Counted from the first letter of the stretch, positions 34,947 to 45,226 are shown. The stretch: 64,000 bases of DNA from Mesorhizobium sp. M1D.F.Ca.ET.043.01.1.1 (GCF_003952385.1 NZ_CP034444.1:1736001-1800000); one strand, 5' to 3'. Notes: generated from the letters alone by a model not told the origin. Translations and numbers: made by a program.

Positions 34947-36176
34947 TTATTCAGCATTCCGCTCGCGCACGGCTATGCCGTCGCTCACCCGGTCGCTCGG
35001 GTGCAGCACGACCCGATCGCCTTCCGACAGGCCGGACTCGACTTCAGCCATTTTGTTGTCCCGGTGGCCGATCTTGACCACGGTCGTACGCGCTCGTCCG
35101 GCCTTGGCGAGGTACACCGCCCAGTCATCGCCCGTTCGAAACAGCGCGGCCACCGGAACGGTAAGGACATTGTCGTCCCGCCAACTGGTCACGTGCACGA
35201 TCACGCGATAGTCGTGCCCGAGCTGCGACCATTTTTCGGGAGGGTCTACGAAGTCGATCTCCGTATGGACACGCTGCTCCTCGATCCCGAGCGCTGAGAT
35301 TTTGAGAAAGCCGGCGGGGTCGACACGCGTCACCTTGCCTTGAAGTGCAGTCCCTCCCCAGCCGTCGATCCGGACGGCGGCACCGGGCTTGATCTGGACT
35401 GCATCGGTCGACAGCAGGTCCGCCACCACTTGCAGATCGAGCGGGTCGCCGATCTCGACCAACGGCGCGCCCGGCTGGACCATGCCCTCGCTCTCCTGAA
35501 CGATCTTCAGGATGCGGCCGCTGACTGGCGAACGAAGCTGGATGCAGCAGGCCGGATCGGATTGCGCGACATCGTCGACGGGCTGGCCGAGCCGCGCCTG
35601 GATCATCGCCTTCTCGTTGCGCCGGACTTCGACCTGCGCCTTCGCGCTCGCCAAGGCCGCCTCGTTGGTATCGCCTTCGAACCTCGACTTGTCGAGAGCC
35701 CCCTGCGATATCGCCCCGGTCTTGGCGAGCTTTTCCGCCCGATCGAGTTCTGTACGCGAATAGGCGAGTGCCGCTTCGAGCCGCTTTACTTCCGCTTCCG
35801 CGAACGTCACGGCCGCTTCGGCCGCGCCCAGTGCCGCGAGCAACTCCTCGTGTGTGCGAACATCATGAAAGCTGGGGGTGGTCGGCTGCATCACCGCCAC
35901 CACGGTTTGGTCCTTGGTGACCTGATCCCCGACATGACGCGGCGGCGAGATCCTGAGAACCTTGCCGGCGATCGCCGCCGACACGGTATAGAGGTGCCGT
36001 ACCTGGGTCTTGGCTTCATCGTCGACCGTGACCTCCATCGGGCCCTTGGCCACCGTCGCCAGGTCGACTGGGATCGGCTGCGGCCATGCGAACCAGACCG
36101 CCACCGCGGCGATCAGGCCAAAGGCAGCAATGCCGCCGATTCTCTTCATCCAGTTGGTCATCGATTTGCCACGCAT
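34947..36176 (-). CDS. Periplasmic adaptor (HlyD/MacA-like) of an ABC exporter
   Basis: A 409-residue membrane-fusion protein. The N-terminal anchor IGGIAAFGLIAAVAVWFAW is followed by a lipoyl/hairpin/beta-barrel arrangement: VSAAIAGKVLRISPPRHVGD, a long helical hairpin (AAVTFAEAEVKRLEAALAYS) and the barrel LRSPVSGRILKIVQESEG. It lies five bases after the FtsX-like permease gene in a tight operon and is the last gene of the run. Family role: link between inner-membrane transporter and outer envelope. The cargo is not evident; copper-related context is inferred. Confidence 0.88.
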   Translation of the reverse strand: MRGKSMTNWMKRIGGIAAFGLIAAVAVWFAWPQPIPVDLATVAKGPMEVTVDDEAKTQVRHLYTVSAAIAGKVLRISPPRHVGDQVTKDQTVVAVMQPTTPSFHDVRTHEELLAALGAAEAAVTFAEAEVKRLEAALAYSRTELDRAEKLAKTGAISQGALDKSRFEGDTNEAALASAKAQVEVRRNEKAMIQARLGQPVDDVAQSDPACCIQLRSPVSGRILKIVQESEGMVQPGAPLVEIGDPLDLQVVADLLSTDAVQIKPGAAVRIDGWGGTALQGKVTRVDPAGFLKISALGIEEQRVHTEIDFVDPPEKWSQLGHDYRVIVHVTSWRDDNVLTVPVAALFRTGDDWAVYLAKAGRARTTVVKIGHRDNKMAEVESGLSEGDRVVLHPSDRVSDGIAVRERNAE

Positions 36177-36181
36177 GGTCT

Positions 36182-38545
36182 TCAATCCCGCGTCTTGAGA
36201 ACGGCAACGAGGTCGAGCCGATTGACTCGCCTGCGGACGATCAGTGCTGAGAACACAGCCGCCGCAATGACGACCGCACTGGCGAAAACATAGGTTGCAG
36301 GCTCGACGACCAGCCGCACCCGCATCAGTTCCCCGGCAAGGTTCGTCTTCATGATCCAGGCAAGACCGTAGCCCATAGCCCAGCCCGGCGGCTGCGCGAT
36401 CAGGGTCAACAGCGCGAGTTCAAGCAGAAGGATGCGCAGCACCTCGCCGTGCGTGAAGCCAAGCACCCTAAGGCTTGCCAGTTCCCTGGCTCGTTCGGAT
36501 AGGGAGACACGAGCGTTGTTGTAAACCACGCCGAACGCGATGACGGCCGCGAGCCCCGTGTAAATGCTGGACATCGTGGTGACCAGAATTGCCACAGCGT
36601 CGCGGAAAGTGGCGAGGGACGCCGTCTGCAAAGCCAGGCTGCTCACGACCGGCAGGGCCTCGACCGCCGCGTAGAACTCATCCTGCCTGTTCTTGTCCAG
36701 GCTGACGCTGACGCCGTTCGCCTTCGGCGCTTCACGCAGCAGCCTGGCCAGCGCTTCCTGATCCATCATCCCGCGAATTCCGAGATAGTCCTCGACCAGC
36801 GCCGCCACAGGAAGCGTGATCGTCCGACGCTCCCCGTCGAGCAGATCGACCTCGACGGTGTCGCCAACCCGCACCTTCAGGATCTTGGCAAGCATGTCCG
36901 AGATGGCGAGGCCCGATTCCGGCAGCACTACAGGCTGCAGGTCGGCATCGATGATGCGGTTGAGCTCCGCCCCGCGTGACCTGGCGCGGATCATGATGCG
37001 GCGCTCGACATGGCCGTTCCGGATACGAACCTGGACTTCTCGATAGGGCTCCGCGTTCAGCACGCCGGGAAGCCTCGCAATCTGGAAGGCCACTTCCCGA
37101 GGACGCTTCTCGAAAAAGCTTACCGTCACGTCCTGTCGATCCGCGAGGAAGTAGGTGACGTCGATGAGCTGCTCCATCGTGCCCCCCGTGAAGAGCGACA
37201 CGATCAGGATCGCCGTCGCCAGCGACATGCCGAACGCCGTAAAAAAGGACCGAATTGGATGACTCGCTATGTTGCGCAGCATCATTCTCGTCGGCTGCGA
37301 GACAGGGCCAGCCAGACTGAGGCTGAGCGGCAGCGTTCGATGGAAAACCGGTGGAGCCGGAGGCTGCATGGCGACGGCAGGGGCCAGATTGACGACTTCG
37401 CGCAAGGCGCGCAGCGCGCCGATTGCCGGGGCAAACACGCTCAATCCCGCCGCTGCGACGTAGAGATCGGGACTCTTGGTGAACAGGAGAAAGGGGAAGC
37501 GGAAGAAGTCCGCGAATATTCCGGTCACATAGCTGCCGAGCAAAGTGCCGACCACGCTGCCGATAACGATGCCGACCGCCGTGATGATGCCCACGAATTT
37601 CAGGTAGTGCAGGACGACGCTGGCGTTGCGGTAGCCGAGCGCCTTCATAAGGCCGATCTGTTCGCGCTCGAGGGAAACGAGGCGGCTGAGAGTAAGGTTC
37701 ACCAGGAACGCCGAGACCAGCAGGAAGATCGGCGGCAGCGTGCGGCTCATATTGTTGAGCATGTCGAGCTCGTGATCGAGCCAGGCATGCGATGTCTGGT
37801 CCTTGCGCCCGTAGGCAGCGCGCCCGCCATAGCGGTCCAGCAGGTCGTCAAGACGCGTCATCGCCTCGCGCTCCGACGTTCCCGGCAGCAGCTTCAGCGA
37901 CACGGACGAAAAGGCATCTTCCAGATCGTAGGCGCTGGCAAGGGTCCGTTCGGACATCCAGATGACACCGAAGCGGCGGCCGTCCGGCATAATGTCGCCA
38001 GGGCCGACCGCATAGATGTACTCTGGAGAAAGGGCGATGCCGACGATCCTCAGGTCGCGCTTGCGGCCGTTGAGGATTGCGCCGAAGTTCGAGCCCAAAG
38101 TGAACCGGTGCGCTTCGGCGAAGTTCTCGTTGACGACGACCTCATCTTCCCGGCTCGGATCGGGCGTGCGGCCGGCACGCATATAGAGGCGATTGAGCTT
38201 CGGCTCGCCGATCTCGGGCAGCGAGACGACCATTCCGGTAGCCGGTGCGGTCTGGCCTGGTATGTCGAGAAGCGCCAATTGCGCGATCCGCGCGTCGACG
38301 GCCGCCACGCCGGGAATCTCGGCAATCTGGTCGACCAGGGCCTTCGGTGCCCGCCGCACGGTGGCGAAGACATCGGCGAAGCGGTAACGCTCGTAGTAGG
38401 CAGTCCTCGTCTCGTCGAGAGAACGGTAGGAGCCGACGGCCAGCAGAAGCGTTGCCACCCCGCCGCCGACCACGAGCGCGATGGCGAGCGCCTGCGCCCA
38501 AAGGCGGACGAGGTCGCGAAAGAGCTTTATGTCCAGCGCGCGCAT
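36182..38545 (-). CDS. FtsX/MacB-type ABC transporter permease
   Basis: A 787-residue protein with two FtsX repeats: a first helix and periplasmic domain (LWAQALAIALVVGGGVATLL, then about 230 residues), then LPPIFLLVSAFLVNLTLSRL, VGIITAVGIVIGSVVGTLLG and a second periplasmic domain. Last helices are AVIAFGVVYNNARVSLSERA and LLELALLTLIAQPPGWAMGY. The twin-repeat form works as a permease of lipoprotein or small-molecule exporters of the MacB/LolC superfamily. It starts four bases after the ATPase gene. Confidence 0.88.
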   Translation of the reverse strand: MRALDIKLFRDLVRLWAQALAIALVVGGGVATLLLAVGSYRSLDETRTAYYERYRFADVFATVRRAPKALVDQIAEIPGVAAVDARIAQLALLDIPGQTAPATGMVVSLPEIGEPKLNRLYMRAGRTPDPSREDEVVVNENFAEAHRFTLGSNFGAILNGRKRDLRIVGIALSPEYIYAVGPGDIMPDGRRFGVIWMSERTLASAYDLEDAFSSVSLKLLPGTSEREAMTRLDDLLDRYGGRAAYGRKDQTSHAWLDHELDMLNNMSRTLPPIFLLVSAFLVNLTLSRLVSLEREQIGLMKALGYRNASVVLHYLKFVGIITAVGIVIGSVVGTLLGSYVTGIFADFFRFPFLLFTKSPDLYVAAAGLSVFAPAIGALRALREVVNLAPAVAMQPPAPPVFHRTLPLSLSLAGPVSQPTRMMLRNIASHPIRSFFTAFGMSLATAILIVSLFTGGTMEQLIDVTYFLADRQDVTVSFFEKRPREVAFQIARLPGVLNAEPYREVQVRIRNGHVERRIMIRARSRGAELNRIIDADLQPVVLPESGLAISDMLAKILKVRVGDTVEVDLLDGERRTITLPVAALVEDYLGIRGMMDQEALARLLREAPKANGVSVSLDKNRQDEFYAAVEALPVVSSLALQTASLATFRDAVAILVTTMSSIYTGLAAVIAFGVVYNNARVSLSERARELASLRVLGFTHGEVLRILLLELALLTLIAQPPGWAMGYGLAWIMKTNLAGELMRVRLVVEPATYVFASAVVIAAAVFSALIVRRRVNRLDLVAVLKTRD

Positions 38546-38549
38546 GCTT

Positions 38550-39257
38550 TCACCACTGCAACTCGGCCGCGGCGCGCCGGGCCTCGTTGGTGACGGCTTT
38601 CGATATCTGGCCGTCGCTGAAGAACAGAACCCGGTGCGCGACTTCCTGGATGATGGCGTTGTGGGTGATGATGACGGTGGTCGTGCCGAGCTCGGCGTTG
38701 ACCTTCATCAGCGCGTCGATCACCCGAACGCCAGTCCTGGAGTCGAGCGCGCCTGTCGGCTCATCGCAGAGCAGCACCTCCGGACGCTTGGCGATCGCGC
38801 GGGCGATGGCGACGCGCTGCTGCTCGCCGCCGGACATCTGCGCCGGAAAATGATGCATGCGCGGCTCCAGCCCGACAATGGCGAGAGCTTCCTCGGGACG
38901 CATCGGATCGTCGGCAATCTCGGTGACCAGCGCGACGTTCTCGTAGGCCGTCAGGCTGGGGATCAGATTGTAGAACTGGAACACGAAACCGACGTAACGG
39001 CGGCGATAGGATGTCAGTCCGCGGTCGTCCAGATCGGTCAGCCGCAAACCCTTGAATGACAGCTCGCCGCTGGTCGCGTGATCGAGACCGCCCATGATGT
39101 TGAGCAAGGTCGATTTCCCGCTGCCCGACGGGCCGAGCAAGACGACCACTTCCCCTGCCGAAATCTCCAGGTTCACGCCGCGCAGGGCATGCACCTGCGT
39201 CTCGCCGGAGACGTAGGTCTTGGTGAGGTCCTTTGCGGTGAAGACAGCGTTGGACAT
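38550..39257 (-). CDS. ABC transporter ATP-binding protein (MacB/LolD-like)
   Basis: A 235-residue ATPase: Walker [10 protein letters not shown] (residues 42-50), Q-loop [18 protein letters not shown], signature [14 protein letters not shown], Walker [13 protein letters not shown] and H-loop TTTVIITHN. The sequence type pairs with FtsX-like permeases. Spacing of four bases to both neighbours shows co-transcription. Confidence 0.93.
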   Translation of the reverse strand: MSNAVFTAKDLTKTYVSGETQVHALRGVNLEISAGEVVVLLGPSGSGKSTLLNIMGGLDHATSGELSFKGLRLTDLDDRGLTSYRRRYVGFVFQFYNLIPSLTAYENVALVTEIADDPMRPEEALAIVGLEPRMHHFPAQMSGGEQQRVAIARAIAKRPEVLLCDEPTGALDSRTGVRVIDALMKVNAELGTTTVIITHNAIIQEVAHRVLFFSDGQISKAVTNEARRAAAELQW

Positions 39258-39261
39258 GGGG

Positions 39262-39714
39262 CTACCTGATTCCCCCTGCGCGCATGGCGGCTTGCCTGAT
39301 CTCGATCACGAACATGCAGACGCTCGCCGCCCAGAGGATCGCGACTGCCAGCAACACCCACCGGAAATCGGATCCTATGAGGAAGTTGACCACAACCATC
39401 CATCCGATAGAGGCGACGCCGGCGGCGAGCACGCCCGGAACGGCGATCCGCTCGTGCCGCCGGAACGACGTCGCGGCGATCGTGACGGTCAGAACGCCCG
39501 AGGCGATGGCATACCCGCCGAGCACCTGAAACACGCGCTCAAGCCACGATGCTCCGGCTTGGAGCTGTTCCAGCGACACGCCGATGAACCGCATGTCTTC
39601 CGGCAGTAGCGGCGGTCGCACGAACATGAAGAAGGCGCCAATGCAGACGAGCGCCACACCGAAGACGGCGAGCAGGATTGCCGAGAACGGCCAGGATCGG
39701 CGGCGCTGTGTCAT
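39262..39714 (-). CDS. Four-helix membrane protein in the copper/ABC operon
   Basis: A 150-residue protein: [60 protein letters not shown] and [21 protein letters not shown] do not recognise the family. The start at 39714 is supported by its four-base distance from the ICMT-like stop. It may be an accessory subunit of the ABC exporter that follows. Confidence 0.75.
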   Translation of the reverse strand: MTQRRRSWPFSAILLAVFGVALVCIGAFFMFVRPPLLPEDMRFIGVSLEQLQAGASWLERVFQVLGGYAIASGVLTVTIAATSFRRHERIAVPGVLAAGVASIGWMVVVNFLIGSDFRWVLLAVAILWAASVCMFVIEIRQAAMRAGGIR

Positions 39715-39718
39715 GGCG

Positions 39719-40399
39719 CTAGGTCCGATCCGGCTTGGCGGAGCCGCCGACCGAACCGCCAGACAGCCGGTCCCACCTCGGAATGAATCCCGGAACCTGT
39801 GCCATGTATTTGCGATAGGCGTCGCCGAACTCGGCGATCGCTTCGCGCTCCTCGGCCCGCGCCAGCCTGACGTACATGACGACCAGCACCGGGAACATCG
39901 CAAGCGTCAGCAGCGTCGGCCACTGAAACAGGAAGCCGAGCATCACCAGGATGAAGCCGACATATTGCGGGTGGCGCACGTAGCTGTACGGTCCGCCGGT
40001 CGCGAGGGAGCGGTTCTGCTGCGCGTCGTAGAGAACCCGCCACGCGGCCGCGATCAGCCAGAACCCGCCGCCGATGAGGACGAAGCTCAGCAGGTGGAAC
40101 GGTCCGAAATGCGGATTGACCCGCCAGCCGAACATCATTTCCAAGAGGTGCCCGGCGTCGTGCGAGAACCAGTCGATATCCGGATAGCGCGACTGCAGCC
40201 AGCCCGACAGCAAGTAGATGGTGAGCGGAAAGCCGTACATCTCCGCGAACAGCGCGACCAGGAAGGCGCTGAACGCGCCGAACGAGCGCCAGTCACGGGT
40301 CGTCGTCGGCTTGAAGAAGCTGTAGGCGAACAGGATGAAGACGGCGGAATTGACGATGACCAGGCTCCAGAGGCCATAGGCTTGCGTGTCGGCGCTCAT
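39719..40399 (-). CDS. Isoprenylcysteine methyltransferase-like membrane protein
   Basis: A 226-residue protein with about five helices. The ICMT/PEMT motif GPYSYVRHPQYVGFILVMLG is followed by EREAIAEFGDAYRKYMAQVP, both typical of the family. Its ATG overlaps the DUF2933 stop (ATGA). Such proteins are frequent in copper and heavy-metal clusters, but their substrate there is not established; methylation of a lipid or a small molecule is possible. Confidence 0.85.
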   Translation of the reverse strand: MSADTQAYGLWSLVIVNSAVFILFAYSFFKPTTTRDWRSFGAFSAFLVALFAEMYGFPLTIYLLSGWLQSRYPDIDWFSHDAGHLLEMMFGWRVNPHFGPFHLLSFVLIGGGFWLIAAAWRVLYDAQQNRSLATGGPYSYVRHPQYVGFILVMLGFLFQWPTLLTLAMFPVLVVMYVRLARAEEREAIAEFGDAYRKYMAQVPGFIPRWDRLSGGSVGGSAKPDRT

Positions 40400-40653
40400 G
40401 ACGGGTTCCTTTCGTCGGGCTGGTTGCGGTGACCGCCGTGTCCGCCATGGCCATGTCCTCCATGCATGAAGAAGTGCATGAAGAGGCAACCGAATGGCAG
40501 CAGATAGAACAACGCGCCAAGGACATGGGCGCGGTGTTCTGTGAAGAGCAGGAACCCGCCGATCGCAAGGAAGCCGAGCAGGACCAGTCCTGCTCGTGAC
40601 GTCAGAAAAGAACCTTGCGGGTGGTCGTGGTCTGGGTGGTCATGTGTCGACAT
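40396..40653 (-). CDS. DUF2933 small His-rich membrane protein
   Basis: An 85-residue protein: MSTHDHPDHDHPQGSFLTSR, one or two helices (AGLVLLGFLAIGGFLLF, VLGALFYLLPFGCLFMHFFM) and a His/Gly tail HGGHGHGGHGGH. DUF2933 proteins usually accompany copper or mercury resistance genes. The His clusters at both ends suggest metal binding. Confidence 0.85.
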   Translation of the reverse strand: MSTHDHPDHDHPQGSFLTSRAGLVLLGFLAIGGFLLFTEHRAHVLGALFYLLPFGCLFMHFFMHGGHGHGGHGGHRNQPDERNPS

Positions 40654-40663
40654 TGCGGGTCTC

Positions 40664-41041
40664 CTATTCGACGACAAGGCGACCGCGGAACATGCCCATG
40701 GGACATGAGAATCCGAACTCGCCTGGTTGCTTGGGCATCAGCTCGACGGCGACGGTTTCACCCGTCGGCAGGTCGGCGCTCTTCTGGAAATCGGGAAAGA
40801 TCACCTTGTCCGAGCAGGAGGCGGTCTCCTCTCGGCGGAAGTTCAGGCGCACCGGGCGGCCGGCGCGGACGACGATCGTGTCGGGCGTGTAGCCGCCCTT
40901 CACGAGGATCATCGCCTCCTGGTAGCCGCCGCTCGTTTCCGCGGCATGGATGCCCTTCGAACGCTTGAGCCAGAAGAACCAGATGATGAACGCGACCAGG
41001 CCCATTCCGGCGAAGGTCACTATCCAGCGGTCGGGTGTCAT
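40664..41041 (-). CDS. Membrane-anchored cupredoxin-domain protein
   Basis: A 125-residue protein with an N-terminal anchor ([20 protein letters not shown]) and an EfeO-type cupredoxin fold: [20 protein letters not shown], the ligand region [15 protein letters not shown] and the C-terminal [19 protein letters not shown]. Copper binding in the periplasm is expected. The ATG overlaps the copA stop by four bases, so the two are made together. Confidence 0.88.
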   Translation of the reverse strand: MTPDRWIVTFAGMGLVAFIIWFFWLKRSKGIHAAETSGGYQEAMILVKGGYTPDTIVVRAGRPVRLNFRREETASCSDKVIFPDFQKSADLPTGETVAVELMPKQPGEFGFSCPMGMFRGRLVVE

Positions 41042-43569
41042 GTGCCTGTCCTCCTCGGCTGAAAGAAGCGCAAACGGTTGGCGTTGGTGACGACGGTCAC
41101 CGAACTGAAGGCCATGGCGGCGGCGGCGATCAGGGGAGAGAGCAGAAGCCCGATGAACGGGTAGAGCACGCCCGTCGCGACCGGGATGCCAAGCGCGTTG
41201 TAGCCAAACGCGCCGACGAGGTTCTGCCGGACGTTGCGCATCGTCGCCCGGCTGATCTCGATCGCCGTGACCACGCCCATCAGGCTGCCCCTGATAAGCG
41301 TCACGTCGCTCGCCTCGATGGCGACGTCGGTTCCGGTGCCTATGGCGAAGCCAACGTCGGCCTGGGCGAGCGCCGGCGCGTCGTTGACGCCGTCGCCGAC
41401 CATGCCGACCGACTTGCCTTCGAGCTGCAGCTTTTGCACCTCGTGCGCCTTGTCGTCCGGAAGAACCTCCGCCAGCGCGCGGTCGATGCCGACTTCGCGT
41501 GCGATCGCGCGACCGGTACGCTCGTTGTCGCCGGTCAGCATCACGACCTCGATGCCCAGTCCTTTCAGGATTTCGATCGCCGCCCTGGAGTCCGGCTTCA
41601 CGGTGTCGGCGACCGCGATCAGCCCGGCCGCTTGCCCATCGACCGCAACGTACATCGGGGTCTTTCCTTCATTGGCGAGACGCTCCCATTGCGGCAACAG
41701 CACGTCTGCGGGAACACCACGGTCGCGCATGAGCTTGGCGTTGCCGAACAGCACGTCATGGCCGTCGATGCGACCACTGACGCCGTGGCCCGGGACGGCA
41801 GCGAAACCTTCAGCGTCGACCAGCTCGATCTTCCGCGCCCCGGCACCCTTCACGATGGCCGAGGCCAGCGGATGCTCGGAGCCCCGTTCCAGGGAAGCGG
41901 TGAGCCGCAGGACGACGGTCTCTTCGTGGCCTGGCGTGACGACGACGTCGGTAAGCGCCGGTTCACCCCTGGTGATCGTGCCCGTCTTGTCGAGGATGAT
42001 CGCATCGAGTTTCTCGGCCGCCTGCAATGCGTCGCCGGAGCGGATCAGGATGCCGTTTTCCGCTCCCTTGCCGATGCCGACCGTGAGCGAGGTCGGCGTT
42101 GCGAGGCCAAGCGCGCAGGGACAGGCGATGATGAGCGTGGTGACCAGGATGACCGTGGCATAGATCAGCCGCGGCTCAGGCCCGAAATCATACCAGGCCA
42201 CGGCCGCCAGGATTGCGACGATCATGACCGAGGGCACGAAATAGCCCGACACGGTATCGACGACGCGCTGGATCGGCGCCTTTGACCCCTGCGCGTCCTT
42301 CACCATGCGGATGATGCTTGCGAGTGCCGTGTCCTTGCCGACCTTCGTCGCGGTGAAGCGGAAGCTGCCGGTTTTGTTGAGCGTGCCGCCGATGACCTCG
42401 TCACCGGTCTGCTTCTCGACCGGCATGGATTCGCCCGTGATCATCGACTCGTCGACCGCGCTCGATCCGGCACTCACCTTGCCATCGACCGGGATCTTTT
42501 CGCCCGGACGGACAATGACCGTGTCGCTGACCAGCACTTCCTCCACGGGGAGGTCGATTTCCTTACCGTCGCGCACGACCCTCGCCGTCTTCGCCTGCAG
42601 CCCGATCAGCTTCTTGATCGCCTGCGACGTCCGGCCCTTGGCCTTGATCTCCAAGGCAAGACCCAACACGACGAGGGCAACGACGACGTCGGTCACGTCC
42701 CAGAAGACTTCGGCCAGCGCCATGTCGGGAAAGATCCCGGGCCATGCGACCGCCACGACCGAATAGAGGAACGCCGCCGTGATCCCGATCGAAATCAGGG
42801 TGTGCATGTTGGCCGCGCGGTGCTTCAGCGCGTCCCACATGCCGACGAAGAACTGCGATCCGGACCACAGCAGGACGGGCAGGCTCAGCACGCCGAGCAA
42901 TGCCCAAACGACCCGGCGCGTGCCACTGCCCATGGGCATCCACTCGCGCAGTCCCGGAATGAGATCGGGATAGCTGAACGCCATCACCGGGAGGGAGATG
43001 ACGGCGGCGAGCCAGAATCTCCGCATCAGGCTGCGGTAATCCTGCTCGTTCGCCGCCTCGGCAGGGTCCAGCGTCTCGTCCGTGGGTTTCACCTTCGGCT
43101 CGGCGACCCGGTAGCCGGAGGATTCGATCGAGGTCCGCAGCCGTTGGAAATCGGTCCGTTCCGGCTGATACTCGATGTCGACGGCGTTGGGCGCCATACT
43201 GGCGCGGGCGGCGACCACGCCCGGGGTCATCTTCAGCGCCAGCTCCACGCGCGTAGCGCATGAGGCGCAATGCATGTTCTTGATGGGAATGCGCATCGTC
43301 GCCGTACCGGCGGCGTAACCGACTGAGCGGATGGCACGCAGGATTTCCGGGACCTTCGCCTGGGCCGGATCATAGTCGACCTTCGCCGTCTGCGTGGCGA
43401 GATTGACCGAGGTGGCCTGCACCCCTTTGACCGCGCGAACGGCCTTCTCGATCGCTGGCGGGCAGTGGGCGCAAGTCATTCCGCCAATGCGGAGAGTGAG
43501 CGACTCGGGGCCCCCGCCCAGGCCACCAGGAGGGTAGTCAGGGATTGCGGCTTCTGTCCGCATGTTCAT
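41038..43569 (-). CDS. copA: Copper-translocating P-type ATPase
   Basis: An 843-residue P1B-1 ATPase. Two N-terminal heavy-metal domains carry GMTCAHC (C33, C36) and NMHCASC. The transmembrane CPC motif [15 protein letters not shown] is at about residue 482, the phosphorylation site [13 protein letters not shown] at about 525, HP in [15 protein letters not shown] and [20 protein letters not shown] at about 723. It pumps Cu+ out of the cytoplasm or supplies oxidase copper, as FixI/CtpA members do. GAGGAG lies seven bases before the ATG at 43569. A FixK-type box upstream of the run (44183) hints at low-oxygen control. Confidence 0.95.
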   Translation of the reverse strand: MNMRTEAAIPDYPPGGLGGGPESLTLRIGGMTCAHCPPAIEKAVRAVKGVQATSVNLATQTAKVDYDPAQAKVPEILRAIRSVGYAAGTATMRIPIKNMHCASCATRVELALKMTPGVVAARASMAPNAVDIEYQPERTDFQRLRTSIESSGYRVAEPKVKPTDETLDPAEAANEQDYRSLMRRFWLAAVISLPVMAFSYPDLIPGLREWMPMGSGTRRVVWALLGVLSLPVLLWSGSQFFVGMWDALKHRAANMHTLISIGITAAFLYSVVAVAWPGIFPDMALAEVFWDVTDVVVALVVLGLALEIKAKGRTSQAIKKLIGLQAKTARVVRDGKEIDLPVEEVLVSDTVIVRPGEKIPVDGKVSAGSSAVDESMITGESMPVEKQTGDEVIGGTLNKTGSFRFTATKVGKDTALASIIRMVKDAQGSKAPIQRVVDTVSGYFVPSVMIVAILAAVAWYDFGPEPRLIYATVILVTTLIIACPCALGLATPTSLTVGIGKGAENGILIRSGDALQAAEKLDAIILDKTGTITRGEPALTDVVVTPGHEETVVLRLTASLERGSEHPLASAIVKGAGARKIELVDAEGFAAVPGHGVSGRIDGHDVLFGNAKLMRDRGVPADVLLPQWERLANEGKTPMYVAVDGQAAGLIAVADTVKPDSRAAIEILKGLGIEVVMLTGDNERTGRAIAREVGIDRALAEVLPDDKAHEVQKLQLEGKSVGMVGDGVNDAPALAQADVGFAIGTGTDVAIEASDVTLIRGSLMGVVTAIEISRATMRNVRQNLVGAFGYNALGIPVATGVLYPFIGLLLSPLIAAAAMAFSSVTVVTNANRLRFFQPRRTGT

Positions 43570-43671
43570 GGGCTTTCTCCTCGAAATTCGTTCGCGACCG
43601 GAGCCAGCGTTGGCCCAGCGCAAAGAGCGGTCCCGGTCGACAAGCGTGAGATTTGCTCGTCGAGCAGGTCG

Positions 43672-44124
43672 TCAGAGAACGGAACGAGGAGGCCGAAAGG
43701 CTTCGTCAGGCTTTGTCAGCGCGAAGCCAGATTGGTCGAGGAACGCCGGAGCGTAAGGCTCCGGTGCAATGCTGATATCCGATCCCGCCGCAAGAACTGC
43801 AGCCGAACAAGCGAAACAATGCCCACCCGCGCAGAGGCCGCAATTGGCGTGGGCTGCGCCGTGATGACAGCCTGAATCGTCCCCCGCAGATGCCGAAAGG
43901 ACGGTCGCTGCCCACGTCGCCGGATCGGTTTGGCAGCCGGCAATTGATGGAACGACCCTGGCAGACAAAACACCTTGCGAGGCGCCGAACTCGTGCGCCC
44001 GCGCGTGGCCCGAAGGCATCAGCGACAGGAAAAGAGCAAGCCCGAACGCAAGAAGGATCGCACCGAAGGAACCACTTGCGGTCCGATGGTTTCGCTGCCA
44101 GATCTGACAAGATCGTCCAAGCAC
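43672..44124 (-). CDS. Exported Cys/His-rich protein of the copper cluster
   Basis: A 150-residue protein from a GTG. Signal segment GAILLAFGLALFLSLMPSG ends HARA. The mature part carries DDSGCHHGAAHANCGLCAGG and HCFACSAAV, a dense set of possible copper ligands, then a proline-rich tail. I recognise no exact family. It precedes copA by 102 bases and lies 59 bases after the FNR/FixK-type box, so it probably opens the operon. A periplasmic copper-binding role is inferred. Confidence 0.7.
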   Translation of the reverse strand: MLGRSCQIWQRNHRTASGSFGAILLAFGLALFLSLMPSGHARAHEFGASQGVLSARVVPSIAGCQTDPATWAATVLSASAGDDSGCHHGAAHANCGLCAGGHCFACSAAVLAAGSDISIAPEPYAPAFLDQSGFALTKPDEAFRPPRSVL

Positions 44125-44182
44125 AGCAGGGCTTCCAAGCTCTTTACATTCCGCATGTTCGCTTGCTCAGCCCAAATGCGCT

Positions 44183-44196
44183 TTGACGTACGTCAA
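44183..44196. promoter_or_regulatory. FNR/FixK-type box upstream of the copper operon
   Basis: TTGACGTACGTCAA is a perfect 14-bp palindrome matching TTGA(C/T)-N4-(G/A)TCAA. Its centre is about 65 bases from the GTG at 44124, which leaves room for the usual 41.5-base offset to a start site and a short leader. The nearest plus-strand genes are too far away to be the target. Confidence 0.6.
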
Positions 44197-44287
44197 TTCG
44201 ATCGACCCCAGTTGAAGGAGCCGCAAGCAAGCCCGCGCAAGGCAAGCACTCCTTGGAAGTGTTCAGGTTGAATTTGCGTGGGAGCGC

Positions 44288-44500
44288 TTAGGCCCGGCGC
44301 CGCTTGGACATGGCACGCAACAGGTCGGCTTCCTCTGTGACCCCGTCGTCGAAAACGTGGATGACTTCCGCCGCCAGTTGGTTCCGCTGTTCCCTGTCCT
44401 TTTTGGCTAGACGGCGCTCATCGCACAACCGGTCAAATACCCGCTGGAGCAAGTCCAGCTCGGCTGGTCCGTAGATACCGCCGTAGCGTGACAATGGCAT
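44288..44500 (-). CDS. Small helical protein (YGPADLDLLQRVF family)
   Basis: A 70-residue protein: MPLSRYGGIYGPAELDLLQR, VFDRLCDERRLAKKDREQRN, VIHVFDDGVTEEADLLRAMS. Paralogues lie at 61968-62189 (intact) and 24733-24939 (broken). Repeated presence in one window implies a mobile or amplified rhizobial family of unknown role. The start at 44500 matches the paralogue. Confidence 0.7.
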   Translation of the reverse strand: MPLSRYGGIYGPAELDLLQRVFDRLCDERRLAKKDREQRNQLAAEVIHVFDDGVTEEADLLRAMSKRRRA

Positions 44501-44690
44501 TGCCGCCGCCCTCAAGCGCCGCATTTGAATTATCTCACGTTGCGGGCCATAGGCGAAGGAAAAACCCCGTGGCGCTGGCGAACAATCCGGCCGTCGAGCG
44601 CTTATCCAGACGAGTGGTCGATTCCTCAGGGATGTAGCGCTCGAGTGGCAACCGCTCCCAATAGGCGGCGGGCTTTTCAGCGTCATGAAG

Positions 44691-45030
44691 CTAATGTTCT
44701 GTGAGCGCGTGTCCCGAAGCCTGCCAGGCGATCATCCCGCCCGATAGATGACTCACATGCAGATAACCGAGTTTCGACAGCTGGTCTGCGGCGATCTCGC
44801 TCATGCGGCCACTGCGGCAGTACAGCACGATCTTCGCATTCTTGTCCGCTGGGAGCTTGTCAAGATTCCGATCGATCTTGTCGTAGGGGATAAAGGCATC
44901 CGTTCCCTCGATCTGGCCCTATGGAATATGGACGTTTGCAAAGAAGAAGTCCTTGCGCGGCAGCATCTGACTTAACTGCTCGCTCGTGATGGTTTGAAAC
45001 CCTGGACTACTTTGCTCTGCCGCGGCTGCC
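44691..45030 (-). pseudogene. Rhodanese-domain gene with in-frame stop
   Basis: The minus strand reads GFQTITSEQLSQMLPRKDFF, FANVHIP, a TAG, then [40 protein letters not shown] and [19 protein letters not shown]. The active-site loop CRSGRM with its catalytic Cys is intact. The TAG falls where relatives have PYEG, consistent with a small in-frame deletion. No start codon was found upstream. Rhodaneses transfer sulfane sulfur. Confidence 0.7.
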
Positions 45031-45226
45031 GCTGGGTACCTGAAACCGACAGTCCCATCCAAGATCGAAGGCCCAAGCACGATTGACCAAGGCTATGAAG
45101 CGGCTGGTTTGGACCGGTAGCGGAACGTCGGCTTCTGGGAACTCCGGGCTAAAAGCTGACTTGACGTGGTCGGCCTGGTCGAAACCAATTTCCAAGTCTG
45201 GCGATCGATGAAGTCGCATTGCTAGC

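Noticed and set aside
37010..38593. 527-residue plus-strand open frame
   Set aside because: It lies antisense to the FtsX-like permease, whose motifs and operon spacing are convincing.
45007..45219. 70-residue minus-strand frame between the rhodanese relic and LysR
   Set aside because: No start signal and no recognisable family. Part of it may be the lost 5' end of another gene, but this cannot be shown.
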